DNA of 64,000 nucleotides, taken from positions 372,001 to 436,000 of the forward strand of contig JAHLKI010000010.1 in NCBI GenBank assembly GCA_025602905.1, given 5' to 3'. Positions within the stretch are counted from its first letter, which is position 1, and each line of letters begins with the position of its first letter. The notes under the pieces are model-generated. The model was not told the DNA's origin and searched no databases. It saw only the letters and a program-made list of their open reading frames with translations. Origin of the DNA: Phlyctochytrium arcticum. Lineage: Eukaryota > Chytridiomycota > Chytridiomycetes > Chytridiales > Chytridiaceae. Positions 48,751-61,300 of the stretch are shown here, in pieces. The position numbers and the translations under genes are program-made.

Positions 48751-49070
48751 GGATGTACGGATCTATTATGATCGTCAGCAAATTTGCAAAATCAGACCAA
48801 GGCATTTCTTCCCCTCTCACATCATCTGAACTGCCGCTTTTGAGGGATGCCCCAGACAACCTCCCTGTGGATGTTCGTGATAACATTTGCACAAAAAATC
48901 AGAATTCGTCTCGGATGTGGCGGGGAATGCTGTAAACTTGCTGACGTGAAAAAGACAGTAAAAACAAATAACTTAAAGACAGTGTGTAATGACAAGAAAT
49001 GTATTAAAATACAACCAGCAGTTCAAACAAGGTGAAACGTGGCGGAAACTCAAAAAGAAAAAAGTGAAAT

Positions 49071-50672
49071 CTAGTTCTTCTCGAGGTCCTTCTTGCGGGT
49101 ACCGTAGAACGAAGCCTTCTCGCTGGCAGTCTGGAAACGACCGTGACCAAAGTTGGAGGAGGTGTCGATGAACTTGAGCTGCACCTTCTCGAGAGCAGAG
49201 CGACGGGTGTGGACGAGGAGGGACTTTCGGAGGGTAAGGACACGCTTCTTGACACCTGGGGCTGAACCCTTGACCATGATCCAGTCCTCGTTAACGAGAC
49301 CGTAGTGGGGGAATCCACCGAGAGGGGTGATGGTCTTCTCGGTCAGATCGTACTCGGTAGCGGCGCTGGACTTGTCACCGGCAGTTCCGACACGGTAGAT
49401 CTTCTTATTCATCTCGGTACGGTGATGGTAACCGTCCTGACCGGCACGGGGCACGGAGTACATGACACGGGAAGGATGCCACGCTCCAATACAAGCGACC
49501 TTACGGAGACCCTTGTGAGTCTTACGAGGAAGCTTCTTGGTTCCCCAACGGTGAGTGACACCCTCGAAACCGTGACCCTTGGTAACACCGATGATGTCGA
49601 TCATCTCATCCTGCTCGAAGACGCTCTTGATGTCAACCGTCTTCTCGAAGTGCTCCTTGGCCCACTTGACCTTGTCGGCGATGGATCCACCGTTGAGCTG
49701 GATCTCCATGACGTGAGCCTTCTTCTGGCCAATCTTGACCTTGCGGACCTGAGTGTGGGCAATGACACGGATGACCTGGCAGTACTTGGTGATGCGCTCA
49801 AGCTGCTGGGTAATGGGTTTGCCACCTTCAGCGTACTTCTTGGCGTACTTCGTGAAGGCCTTCTTCTTGGAGCGGTACCAGTTCTTGTAGAAGCGACGCT
49901 TGATCTCGTCGGACAAGTGCTCGGCCCAGACAGTGGCGAGGGATCGGAGACCACGGGGGGTTTCGACGTATCCGACAACACCAACAATGACCAGAGGGGG
50001 GGTCTCGATGATGGTAACAGCCTCGACAACCTCCTTCTTGTGCATCTCTGCAAATATACTATTAGTGCCATGCAATAAAAACAACGTACAAAATAGTCAA
50101 ATAACTTACTGGATCCAGGACGGTCCAAGTCACGGACAATGTGGGTCATACCAGCCTTGTAACCTAGGTAAGCCGTGAGGTGCACGGCCTTGGTGGGGTC
50201 ATCCCGGGGGAATGACTTAACCTTTCCACGGTGACGGCGAGCACGCTTACGGGGCAAGAACCCAAGGGAACCCGTACGGGGATGTTCAAACTTGCGGTGA
50301 CTCTAATGACCAGAAAGAAAAAGACGGTGTGAGATCTCCGAAAGAACGTTATGTATCGGCACTTTGCGGGCGCACTAGAGAAGTAGGAAACCCCTCTACG
50401 GTTGCCGCGTATGCTTCGACATGAACGACCATCCAGAGTCTCATGGGAACCTTGCCTATACTAAGGAATCGCCTGTGCTGGCAGACCAAGTTCGCAATTT
50501 CGAACCCCATCCTCAGCATGGGCAAGGTCTTTCCCACGGTGGCTGCTGAACAAATCATCCATCCGTCGCAACAAACGCTGCCGTCCAAAGTCGACGTCCA
50601 TCCATCTGTCCATCCATCCGAGCTTCTTCTCTACTGCTCGCTGCCTTGATGCCGGGGTCGTCAACTTACCAT
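49071..50672 (-). CDS. RPL3: 60S ribosomal protein L3
   Basis: Three exons: the ATG alone at 50672-50670, then 50302-50110, then 50047-49071. The start reads [20 protein letters not shown]. The hallmark W-finger region [24 protein letters not shown] and [28 protein letters not shown] are present. L3 sits at the peptidyl-transferase centre and factor-binding corridor of the large subunit. Codon use is strongly biased (GC-ending), as expected for a highly expressed gene. A first exon consisting of only the ATG followed by a 367-bp intron is common in fungal ribosomal protein genes. Confidence 0.97.
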
Positions 50673-50829
50673 TGTGATGTGCCGCTGCCGCTGGTTGAAA
50701 GGAGGGAAGGATCCGTCGTTGCTTGCAGCTTCAAAAGCCGGAACAACCAGCAATCACATGATACGCGTCACGTGTCTCCTGGCGAGCCCAAAGTCCCAAA
50801 GTTCCGAAACTTCCCACAGAGCATGTCAA

Positions 50830-52539
50830 ATGTTCCACTGGCGCAAAGGTATGATCCACCGTCCTGCCGTACGGGCCTATCTTAGATGTAGAGGCAACAT
50901 AGCACATTGCCATAGAGGCCTTACAACGCTCCAGCATATACCCGTGCTGGCAAAGGAAGTCGTGAGTGTACTACAAAAGGCCTCCAGCTCAGAATACCAA
51001 CCACTCTATTGTGATGCCACATTCGGTGAAGGGGGATACACCCGCCAACTTCTCGGTCAGTTTCCTGAATCCATATTGTCCTAGAAAAAGCTCTCGTCTG
51101 ACGAAAACATGTAAACAAAAATAAACAAAAGATGCTACCAGCAAAGGTACTGTAATTGCTGTGGATCAAGACCCATCAGCCTATGAAAGGGCTGTACAAC
51201 TCGCTGCTTCCCCAAAGTATAAGGGTCGCATTATACCCGTCCACGGCAAGGTTTGCCCAATGCCAATTTAAGTGGAAAGTGACTGATCATTGGGTTGGCA
51301 AACAGTTTGGCGATTTGGTCCATCATCTGGATCACTTGGGATACCACGGACAATGTCTAGACGGAATTGCCTTTGACATTGGCGTCTCATCACAGCAAAT
51401 AGATGATCCATCTCGAGGCTTTTCATTTCGTAACGATGGTCCATTAGGTGCGTGCGACCTACTGCACCCAAGTTGACCCATCATGAGTCTGATGATGGAA
51501 CTCTAGACATGAGAATGGGTGGAACAGGCGATCAGACCAATTCTACACGACATTTGTCGGACAGTCTCACCGCTGAAGTTGTGGTAAACAGTACGTACCT
51601 TTCTTTGCATCATGGCTACCCCGCGAGAGAATCGCTAAACTGGATGTGGACACAGCATTCTCTGAAGAACAGATTGCCGATATCCTTTACCAGGTATACA
51701 TTCTGACTATGTCCTTTCCGTGCGTCTTACTAATTGCAATGGCAGTATGGAGAAGAAGGCCGGTCACGGCGTGTCGCTCGCGCGATTGTGAGTGCTCGTT
51801 CCAAAACCAGTTTGCGCACGACGGGGCAGTTGCGAGATGCCGTCATTTCCGCTCTGGGGATTCGTTCTGCCCATGGATCGGATGGGTTCAAACATCCCGC
51901 GACGCGCACGTAAGCTGCTGAGATGTGCTCTTCGCCCTTATATTTTACTAACGTAGCCACTTCCATTGCTAGATTCCAAGCGTAAATAGCATGTTTTTTT
52001 GTCCTGGAACGCTCGTTGAGCCTAATACTCACTTCCAAACCTTGTTTTCCCACAGACTGCGCATTTACGTTAACGATGAGCTGGGTCAACTACATCGCGG
52101 TCTAAGCGCAGCCGAACACCTCCTCAAACCCGCTCGCCCATTAGTCTGCGTCACCTTTCATTCCCTAGAAGACCGCATCGTCAAACAATTTTTACAATAC
52201 CGGTCAGCCGTGCCCTCAGCAGCTCAGGACCTACCAATTCTGGAATTCGATTCCGTTGAAGGTATTTTACTGCTTGAAAATACCAATAGACTGGATCACC
52301 TAAACCCTGGTAAAGGCCTCGCAGATACAACCGACCCGACCGACCGCGACATTGAAAAATCATATACAAGGGCCAAACGCGAAAAGTACCTGGCCAAGAA
52401 ACGGAAATCCGCTTCTGGACTCTTACACCAAACGGCATCGTCATCCACATCTTCCCCACTACCGCCCAACCCCGATTCACTCCCTACGTTCCAATTACTG
52501 TTCAAGAAAGCCGGTATTGTTCCACGGTCCAACTTGTAG
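50830..52539 (+). CDS. Mitochondrial 12S/16S rRNA m4C methyltransferase (RsmH/METTL15 family)
   Basis: At least six exons can be followed. The N-terminus from ATG 50830 is basic ([21 protein letters not shown]), fitting a mitochondrial presequence. Then come [38 protein letters not shown] (SAM motif I split by an intron), [43 protein letters not shown] and [14 protein letters not shown]. These are the RsmH signatures; the enzyme makes N4-methylcytidine in the small-subunit decoding region. The exon borders near 51540-51630 and 51910-52060 are approximate. Divergent from RPL3 with 157 bp between ATGs. Confidence 0.87.
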
Positions 52540-53114
52540 CACTAGAAGCATTTTTCTTATTGTTTGTCGCTTGATTACAGTCACACCAGAACGAAGCGAG
52601 GTTGAAAGCAATCGACGGGCGCGGTGCGTGTAGCATGTCTTTCATTCATACTTTGTCAGCAGATCGACTAAATGGCTTTGCTCATTGTAGATCGGCAAAG
52701 TTACGCGCAGCCTTGAGGACAGAGCATTTAATCTGATCACTTCTGTGGCCGAAAGCAGACCTCGGGCAAGCTCACGAGTTGGGCGACTTCATAAAGATTT
52801 TACTACGAGAAAAGAAGTGGAGGCAACACTATACAATAACTTTTTCGGCTGGTGATAATCGCTCTACCCATCTCGCTAAAAAAAAGGAAATTTCTCTATA
52901 TATGCAAGTTCTACGTCTCAGCAAGTGCAGATCGTAATAATACCGCCAAGGGGTACAAATCTGAGGAAAGGGGAGGGAGGTCGGGTCAGGTGTGGTGGTT
53001 GTACTATATTACAGTGAGATGCTACGCAGGGGAGGGATGGTGCGGTGGAGATGTGGATAGGCCCTGCGGCTTCTCGTGCGTGTTTCCGTGGTGGTATTGG
53101 GACGACCGTAGGAA
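52540..53114. other. Intergenic, convergent gene ends
   Basis: No supported gene between the RsmH stop and the stop of the PSP1 protein. The GT-rich stretch at about 52980-53110 is not repetitive. Confidence 0.4.
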
Positions 53115-55396
53115 TTACTTCATGAGATGGCTTTTCAGTAGCATGGGGTTCACGGCACACCTTTGAAAAAAGAAAAATATGTCAAAGACAGTCCAGGAGT
53201 GCGTAGCACATACTATACGACTTACATCCAAATGCGGGTCTTGTAAATTTTAAACAATTCCCGAACCAGTTCTCGGAAATCAATGCGACGGTCAGCGACA
53301 AAGTAGAAGGTCAACTTTCGACGATCCCTATTCAATGAAACTGATTAGAATCATGTCGGAGGGCAGGGCAAGGCGGCGGCACTTACCACTGATACTCGGC
53401 ATCAACAATCTCCATTGGCAATTTCTTTTGGCGAATCTTGGCGGTACACAATTCCATGGCTTTGGCTTCGTCCTGACTCTTTGAGACGAGTAATGTCACC
53501 TCAGATGGATGGGCACACCGGAAAATTCGCTTTGGGTGCACTTCCTTATTTCCGTTATGAGCATCGATGATGGTATCCGTATGCGAGGCTTGATACATTT
53601 GCAACTGTTGATGATTCATGATGCAGTCTTCAATGACTTTGCCCAGATCCTTTCCTCGATCAGCCTCGACAATGACCAGGTCACCCTTTTTGACCGGACC
53701 GAGGGTGGGATCTGCTAGGTAGAAATAATCTGTTCGACCAGCCTTAAATTCGACGACATGTAGAGGCCACTGCATCGTGTAAGATTGCATCTGAAGGTTC
53801 TTGCCAGCTTCCACCCATGCACGCTTTCTTCGTTTGGTGTTTTCAAAGTAGTCGTCAATTTCATCCAGGAATGGTGTGTCAGAGTGATCATTCAAATTGA
53901 GGCTGTCCATTCCCTCCACCAAATATCTAGCAGCTGCGTCTCCGTAGACAGCGGGGCCGGCCAAAGAGTGACGTCGTCGCGCGAGGTCATACATGTCCTG
54001 CTCAGACGGCTGACGCATCGCCATCTGCGGCTGAAAATCTCCGTAAAGCCCTGGCGCATGAGAAAACCGGCGATGACGATACTGGTCCAAGCGATCCATC
54101 ATGGGAGCAGGGGAAGGTCCTCGGTGCTCCCAGTGAGTAGCAGACGACGTGCTAGAGCCGCGGCGATGCATCATGGAAGCATCACGAGCAGATACCCCTT
54201 GAGTTCTCGCCCAGATAGAGTTAAGATCGGGATACTCGCTTCCAGGAGGAGTAACGGGGCTTGATGGTTCAACAGGAGGATACCGGTATGCAGCCTCGTC
54301 TTCTCCAGTCAGTAATCCATAGATTTCGGAAGATGACTTTGATCTGGTACGAACTTTGCTAAGGGTCAGTTGCGCTTCGTACTCATCAGAATCCATTTCG
54401 TCGTCACCCCCGCGTAGAGGCACAGTAGTTACGCGGTTGCGGTCAAACTTTTCGTCACCGCCTGGCGGTGCACCATCTAGTCCGCGCATGGAAGCGAGAG
54501 AGAAGGAAAAGCTACGGTACTGTCGCGAAGGGAACGCAGATGAACCTTCAACGGGTCCTTGCCCGGATCGTGATCTGTCCATTGAACCAGAAGTGGATGA
54601 CGGCCGGCCCTCGGGCCACAACGAAGGGGACGAGCCGCGCCAGTTTGAAGAGTTCCATTTGGCATTTGCATCTTGAGTTTTCGGGCCAAATCCTGGTGGA
54701 TAAGAACTGTCGGTGGGTGTCTCGGCTGCAGACACCAAAGGGCTCGGAGTGGTTGCAGCACGGGTTCGAATACCACGTTGTCGCGACAAAATCAACTCAT
54801 CCGCGTCATCAGCATCGATACTTGAGCCACGCTGAGAATAAGACCGTTCTTTGGCCATATCAACTTGACCATTGTCACTACCGGGCCTCTCTGGAGTGGG
54901 AGGCACCGAGAGCGAGAACCGTCGAGGGGGACTTCCGACAACTTTCCACGCTTGCTCAGGGCCACCGGAATAGTTGGAAGCGGCCAATGCCAAGGCAGCC
55001 GATGTGATGGGCAACGAGTGCTTCCGAGCTTTTAGGATATCAGAGGAAGTGGCAGGTCCATTAGGTCTCATGCCTTCTGCTGGGTGGAAAAATGGGTTAG
55101 ATTTATTACTTACAAGAACCAGAAAGTTTCAAAGAGACCATACCTTCTCTAGAGCGACCCCACGGTCCCTGCGGCATCCGTGGCTGCGGCTGTTGGAGTT
55201 GCTGATTGAATTGTTTTGGAGACGGAGATGCAGATTTGCGAGGAGCTATTTGAGTGGGCGATTCAGCACGGGGCATGGCACCAGCCGAAGACCGAGCAGC
55301 AGCTGCAGCTGCAACTTGGGCAATAGTAGGTTTTCCGTTGCTGGAGCTCACGGGACGGTGTCCTGTAGGCGAAGCAGAGTGTTCTCTACGTTGCAT
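53115..55396 (-). CDS. PSP1 C-terminal domain protein
   Basis: Four exons (55396-55144, 55076-53387, 53327-53226, 53160-53115) total 2091 bp, in frame, 696 residues. A long Ser/Pro/Arg-rich disordered region is followed by the PSP1 domain: [101 protein letters not shown]. The last exon adds a short tail ([14 protein letters not shown]). PSP1-domain proteins bind RNA-related partners in trypanosomes and fungi; the precise role here is unknown. Translating past the exon 3 donor instead would end at once with TAA. Confidence 0.85.
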
Positions 55397-55661
55397 TTTG
55401 GAATTCGCGTGTGACTAGCTCTTTTCTATCGTCGTGTAATGCAATCCGCTGTAGCACCGCTTGACTCTTGCGCGCAGTGAATGAGGAACTGTAGAAGTCT
55501 ACGTGGATTCGACGAGGGTCTTTGAAGTGTTGTGTGGAGAAGGTTGAATATATAAGGGGGTGTACGAGATTTTGCGCAAGGAGACGGCAATCGTTTCGAC
55601 CCCGACTGTTTACTGTTCTATACGGCTCTCTCTCCGAACCAGCGTACGGCCGCTCTACGCT

Positions 55662-56240
55662 CTATCCGACAACCAAAAACAGTCCTAGAATGGGGAGAAA
55701 GTCAATGAGAATGCGCACACAAATCGCCACCACCGCGGTCAAGGGGTAGCAAACACGAGAGAAAAAACGTACCGGCTGAGGCAGACTCGTCTTTGCTGTT
55801 GGCGTTTGCCGTGGAGGGATGCAAGGTAGGTGGGACTGCCAATGGCGATGGAGGATCAGTGTTGCGGGGGGAAAGAAGGAGGAGCGTGGGAACGGCACAC
55901 CAGCCAAAGAAAGGGGTTGTTCGCTGTGTGTCAGCGCGAGCCCAACGGATATGGGCTTTTGCGAGGCGCGCTTTGCTTATACTCGGCGGAATCTTCGCAA
56001 TCTTTTCGCCAATCTCAGTGGCAATCTCAACCGGCAAGGCGACTAAGAACAACTTCAAAAGGACGACCCCCACCCGCAGCAAGGGGGGAAAGGTGGAAAG
56101 AGGCGCTTCAGGTTCAGGTTTAGGCTGCTTGTGCCGAGGCGCTCCGTGTGCGGATCCCAAAAACAGCGATCCCAAAAACAGCCGGCTACAATACGGGAGA
56201 AACAGTGCTTCAAACAAAACAAGAACCAGCTACTTGTAGT
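55662..56240 (-). CDS. Unidentified membrane protein, 5' exon unresolved
   Basis: A minus-strand exon open from about 56235 codes LFEALFLPYCSRLFLGSLFL, then LLRVGVVLLKLFLVALPVEI and PFFGWCAVPTLLLL, so about three hydrophobic segments. It is followed by a GTACGT donor, an intron to TTCTAG at about 55690 and a short last exon (GLFLVVG, stop at 55662). There is no ATG in the first exon, so an upstream exon must exist; TAG before CTGGTT near 56235 could be its acceptor. Family unknown. Confidence 0.35.
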
Positions 56241-56440
56241 CTTGGAATAGGAGAGAAGCGGACGGCCGTCGCGGCCTTTTTGTCTGCGCGCAAGGAATCT
56301 GCTCCACCGCTTGACGGTATTTGGGGCCGAGGGCTGGGCTATTTGCGGGCTGCGGCGCGTCAAGCTCAGAGTTATTGCATTCTCTAGTAGTTCTAGTGGG
56401 CGGCTTTCGAATTGGCAGACTCGACTTTGTGGACTGTTCA

Positions 56441-57010
56441 TCATATTACAATAGCTTCATCCGGGAATACCGTCAATACGCGCCTTACCCATGCGAAACA
56501 GTCCTGAAGCAAGTTCCGGTATTGTCTTTGGAATGCTACTGCCCAGTGCCTACCTTATAGTAATAGGCGCATTGTGATTTGTTGGGAAACTTGGGATATG
56601 CTCTCTTGAGTCTCTTCTCGAGCCAAAAGGCGCGGTCCATTTGATGATAAATTGGCCAGTGCTGGATGGAGTATCTTAGACCTGGCATTCGACCTGAGCC
56701 TGCTTATAAAGACCACATTTTCCACCCCGCAACATCATTCAGCGCTGTTATCCCGCACGGTAAAATCCCAGCAGTGATATGATATTGTGCTCATCATCCA
56801 AAAACAGGTAAGCAGACTCATGAGCGCCATGTTTCAAAACTGTCAAACCACACTTGAATTACCGGAGTGTCATGCATTCCATCGCATTTCAGTGAGGACC
56901 GCCTGGAGAGAGAGCGCGATACAACGAACGCTTTCGAACTTTGCAACAGTAAAGGACGAATTTTAACGGCATAGTGTTCGGAAAGTATACCATTTGCGGC
57001 TACCAGTAAA
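56441..57010. other. Gene-free interval
   Basis: No frame with family features. It probably holds the promoter of the glutaminyl cyclase gene. Confidence 0.4.
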
Positions 57011-58198
57011 TTGCGGCATATGCTCAAAACGCGCCCAAGGACTCAGAGTGATGGTCAACCACGGAATGGCCAACAAAGCAGACGCCCACTACTCCCCTTC
57101 CCCCTCCCTGTTGTCTTCCTTCTCCTTTCCCTCTGCTCCATCACCCTATTCCACAACTCACACGCCAATGCCCGCCTGCTGCATCACCGACAATCTTCAG
57201 ATCAGGATATGACGACCCTGGCCTCGTATTCGGCCAAGGAAAATCTGACCGTCACCGGCTCTACCCTCGCTCCATTTATGATTGTGCGAACATCAGGGAC
57301 TCCCGGCAATGTCAAAGTGCAAAACCATCTAATCGATACGTTCAAACGCTTGAATTGGCAGGTCGAACAAGATCGATTCAATGAGACGACACCACAGGGT
57401 GTAAAGCCATTCAATAACATTATTGTCACCAAAAACCCGAATGCGCCCCGCAAATTGGTCCTAGCCGCTCATTTCGACTCAAAGTTTGCAGCCGATTATG
57501 ACTTTATCGGCGCGACCGATTCAGCTGTGCCCTGTGCCATCCTGGTCGATGTGGCCATCACACTCAATCGGTTGCTGGAACAGGTTGAATTCCCGGCCGT
57601 TACCTTACAACTCATCTTCTTTGATGGCGAGGAAGCATTTGGCACATGGTCCGACACAGACTCTCTCTACGGATCGCGGCACTTGGCGGCCAAATGGGAG
57701 AATACCATTGTGATGGATTCTACGGTGCAATCGTCAGGATTCGCGGACCGGCATTTGATGCTCCGCGACCCAGGATCTGCTCGCAATGTCCTTTCTCAAA
57801 TCGATGCATTTGTACTATTGGATTTGCTGGGGACCCCCGAAGTTAAGATGGTCAACATGTACCAGGATACGGCCCAGCACTGGAATAGTTTAATTGAGAT
57901 TCAACGGAGGCTGGCCACAATGAATCTCCTTTCCCAGGGCGTGACAGCCCGAGTGAGTGCGACGACGGGCGACAACGGCTACTTTACAGCTGGACCAGCC
58001 TATGGCCACATTGAAGATGACCATAAACCATTTTTGGAGCGTGGTGTACCCATCGTCCATGTTATACCATCATCATTTCCCACTGTGTGGCATACGCAAC
58101 AGGACAACGCCAATGCCATCGATGCCGGGACTGTACATGATTATGCCCTCATCTTTCGCGTTTTTGTTGCCCAATACCTCAACCTCCAGATTGTATAA
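57011..58198 (+). CDS. Secreted glutaminyl-peptide cyclotransferase (M28-like)
   Basis: The intronless 395-residue frame has a hydrophobic segment at about residues 30-55 (LPFPLPVVFLLLSLCSITLF), a signal peptide or anchor; ATG 57029 (MLKTRPRTQ) may be the true start. Catalytic-domain motifs are LVLAAHFDSK, GATDSAVPCAILVD (zinc Asp), LQLIFFDGEEAF (Glu pair), YGSRHLAAKW and VPIVHVIPSSFPTVWHTQQDN (zinc His). These match animal and plant-pathogen glutaminyl cyclases, which turn N-terminal Gln of secreted peptides into pyroglutamate. The enzyme would work in the secretory path or outside the cell. Confidence 0.92.
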   Translation: MRHMLKTRPRTQSDGQPRNGQQSRRPLLPFPLPVVFLLLSLCSITLFHNSHANARLLHHRQSSDQDMTTLASYSAKENLTVTGSTLAPFMIVRTSGTPGNVKVQNHLIDTFKRLNWQVEQDRFNETTPQGVKPFNNIIVTKNPNAPRKLVLAAHFDSKFAADYDFIGATDSAVPCAILVDVAITLNRLLEQVEFPAVTLQLIFFDGEEAFGTWSDTDSLYGSRHLAAKWENTIVMDSTVQSSGFADRHLMLRDPGSARNVLSQIDAFVLLDLLGTPEVKMVNMYQDTAQHWNSLIEIQRRLATMNLLSQGVTARVSATTGDNGYFTAGPAYGHIEDDHKPFLERGVPIVHVIPSSFPTVWHTQQDNANAIDAGTVHDYALIFRVFVAQYLNLQIV

Positions 58199-58345
58199 GA
58201 CTTTTCCTACATGATTTGGCCGGCACCCTCACAATGCATGCGTGCAGGACTTCACTGTGTATATATATTGGAAGTTAAATATAATTACAAATGGCTACTG
58301 TACATATGAACATGATAAATGGACTGGATCAGCAAAACGTGGGCC

Positions 58346-61300
58346 CTACGCGAACCGCGTGAAATCCAAGATAGTTTCCCATTCAGCAAACGCCGGCAGA
58401 GAATCGAGTCCTCCTGCGCCAGAGGCAGATCCACCAGGCAGATTTCCACTCGCTTGTTTCTTGAAAAGTTTATGTGCTGATGTGGCCTGTGACCTGGACG
58501 GTGTACTCTCGGTAGATTTGCTTGGGCCACCAGTCGTTTCAGCCGACCCAACCTTATGCATCTCGGCCCGAACCTTGATCTGCTTGATTTGCCGCAACCG
58601 TTCGCGGGCATTGGAAGGATGCTGGTCGATATTGCCAGCATTCTGGAATAATTGTGATAAAATATTGGCGTGCATGGCCGCTTGGCGAACAAAAGGTACC
58701 AAAGACACAGCCGAAACAATTTTGGGTTCAGCAAATAGTCCAATGTCTGGCATATCAGCGCGGGTACGCGTCCACACTTTGAAGAACTGCCGGGCATACG
58801 ACGGTGGAGAAGGAGATGCCCGCACCTCCCCAGTGACTCCTCGGGTGTTAACGCTATCTTGAGCGCTTTCAATAAGTTCACTTCCTAGCGATCCAGCCGC
58901 CTCGATGATGATATTTACAAAGTTGAATTGCCCGGGTATCGTGTCAAACGCGTATTCTTTCCCGCTCTCATTCCACACAATGGTCACAAAGTCATTGCCG
59001 ATATGCCGCTTTTTGGCCGTGCCCAGTGGGTCGTGTGGATTGTTTGGCATCATAGTTGTGCAATGAAAAATAGTTTGGGAAAGATCGTCTTGACAATAAA
59101 TGGCATGAGTTCCATCCAAATCCTCAGAAGTATCCAGTCCGCCAGTATAGACTTGTCGGCATCCGCGGAGAGTGACAAAGGTGCCCAGAGTTTGGAGGAA
59201 ATGCCCATAAAAGCGGGAACCCCTGTTATTGGCCAAAATCTCCTTCTCAGTGTATTGCGCTGGCCCTACATACACCACCCCAATCTTGTGCAAATCAATA
59301 ACCGGCGTACGGTCCAATACAGATAGGCTCCGTTTTGTTGTCTCATTATCTGGCAGTTGAATGAGGGAGTCGCGGGAAAGAAGGTTGGGATATGAAATGA
59401 ATTGGGAGAGAATGAAACTGGGATCAATCGATGCTTGCTCTTCGCAACTTCTGATGGCGGAAATCGCTGAACTCATATCTCCAGTGGAAGTCGTCGGGCT
59501 AGAGAACATGTCGTCTGCGGCCCGCGGTGCGAGATGTGGTGCTGTTCGCCCATCAGAAGGTTCCGGGCCTTTGACAGAAGAAAATGATGTTGACCTTCCT
59601 CGTCGCCCTCCTACGCTACCATGGCTAGACGCATGACCAATGTCGCCAAAATAATCGTTTCTCTTGACTTCACCGGGAGAATTCATCAACTCCAAAGATT
59701 GAGTGTGGCTAGAGGAATCGATTGAGGGTGGTGTATGGGGCCCGAGGAGTAGTGATGAGAGCGATGTAACTGAAATGGACCGTGCATGCCGTCGAGGAGC
59801 GACCGGTCTACTATCTGAATCACTTCGTTTAAGCATGTACTTTGTAGTACCGCTGCTACCGGGGCGGTACGTTCCCTTGCTTTTGGGTACTGCACCTCGC
59901 GCACTCCGTGCCCGCTGCAGTGCAACTTGCACAGAAAGCGGTAATTGAAAAGTCACTTCAACCTTGAGCCGATTTTCTAGCATGATGTTGAAGGAAATAA
60001 CACCCGTGGGACGCCGTATTGTAACATGAGCCCATCCGGGTTGATCCGCTACCTGCACGGTCAAAAGTGAGTTTCCTTGAGACCACACGCGGCTTTGACC
60101 TTGCTGTGTCTTGGTCAACTTATTGGTGCTGTCATCAGGCTTGGGAAAACAATCCGCGAATGAGTGATGAATCAAGAGATCCAAGACCAGCTCGACATTC
60201 TCATCCAAGGTTTTGGAGCTCTCCCCTCCCAATAGCAGGTAATGTATTATGAATGGAACATATTTTCTCCGCTCAGCCAGTTTGAGACCCACAAACCAGG
60301 CAAGCAGAACCTGATAGGCAAGGCGAACGACAAATGCTGCAAGCTCGTGTTGCGCATTGAACGATGTGTTGATGTATTGCAACGCAATCACAAAAACCCT
60401 CTTTAGGTCGGCATCAGTAAAGTTGACGCGCAACATGGGCAGTCCCGCCAGGGTTGCCAAAAATTCCAGATTTGACGCAGCCATGGCGGTGGACATCATT
60501 TGCGACACTTTCAGCAAGGTAGCGGGGAGGAGCTTGGTCATACTTTGAGGCAGTTCCAGTAAAGCAAGTGTCAATGCTTTAATACAGCTTTTGCCGGCAA
60601 CCGGCCAGCGGTGCAATCCCGTTTGAATGGCTGCAAGGACTTCGTCCTCATCTTGTCGGGCAAAGAATGACCGATACGCGAGGAGTGTCGTCAATATGCG
60701 TAAAACGGGGAGATAAATTTCGGATTTTCTCACGCTTGGGGGTAGATCCACAATGGTGGCGGCGGCTCGTTCTTGAGATACCATTTCACAAAAAAATGAT
60801 TTTAAAACCGTGAGTTGAGGCCCCGCGCTTTGAAAGAATCTGAGGTTGGATAGCTGATCATTGATGTTGCAGATTATGAACCAATACACCTCCCAGTCCT
60901 TCTCTCTCGTCAGAATTAAAAGCAAAGCAGCAGCGTGCTGGGCAATAGGAAGAATGGTTCGGCTCTCAGATGGTTCTTTTTTCTCAACGACACTGCCTAT
61001 TGAGTCGCTTGCTGGTGTTTTAACCAGGCAGGAGAGGGTCGACCTCAAAAGGATCGGCGTAGACTCTGTAGTTTCAATAGCAGTTGCAGAGGGCAAATTC
61101 TGCGTATGCTCAAGTGTAACTTGCGGTAAAAGAACTCGATGAGAAGAGTCTGCCCTTAAACTCAGTAGATATTGTAAGCAGGCCAGTCGAATAGCGCGTG
61201 GTGTCGCATGGAATGTTGGGATGCGTACAAGATACTTGAAAATTAGCAAACATCCGACACCGCCATACTTGATAGCACGAGTTTCAAAAAGCTTCAACAA

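Noticed and set aside
49305..50078. 257-aa plus-strand ORF opposite ribosomal protein L3
   Set aside because: Long antisense shadow caused by the strongly biased codon use of RPL3; no family motifs.
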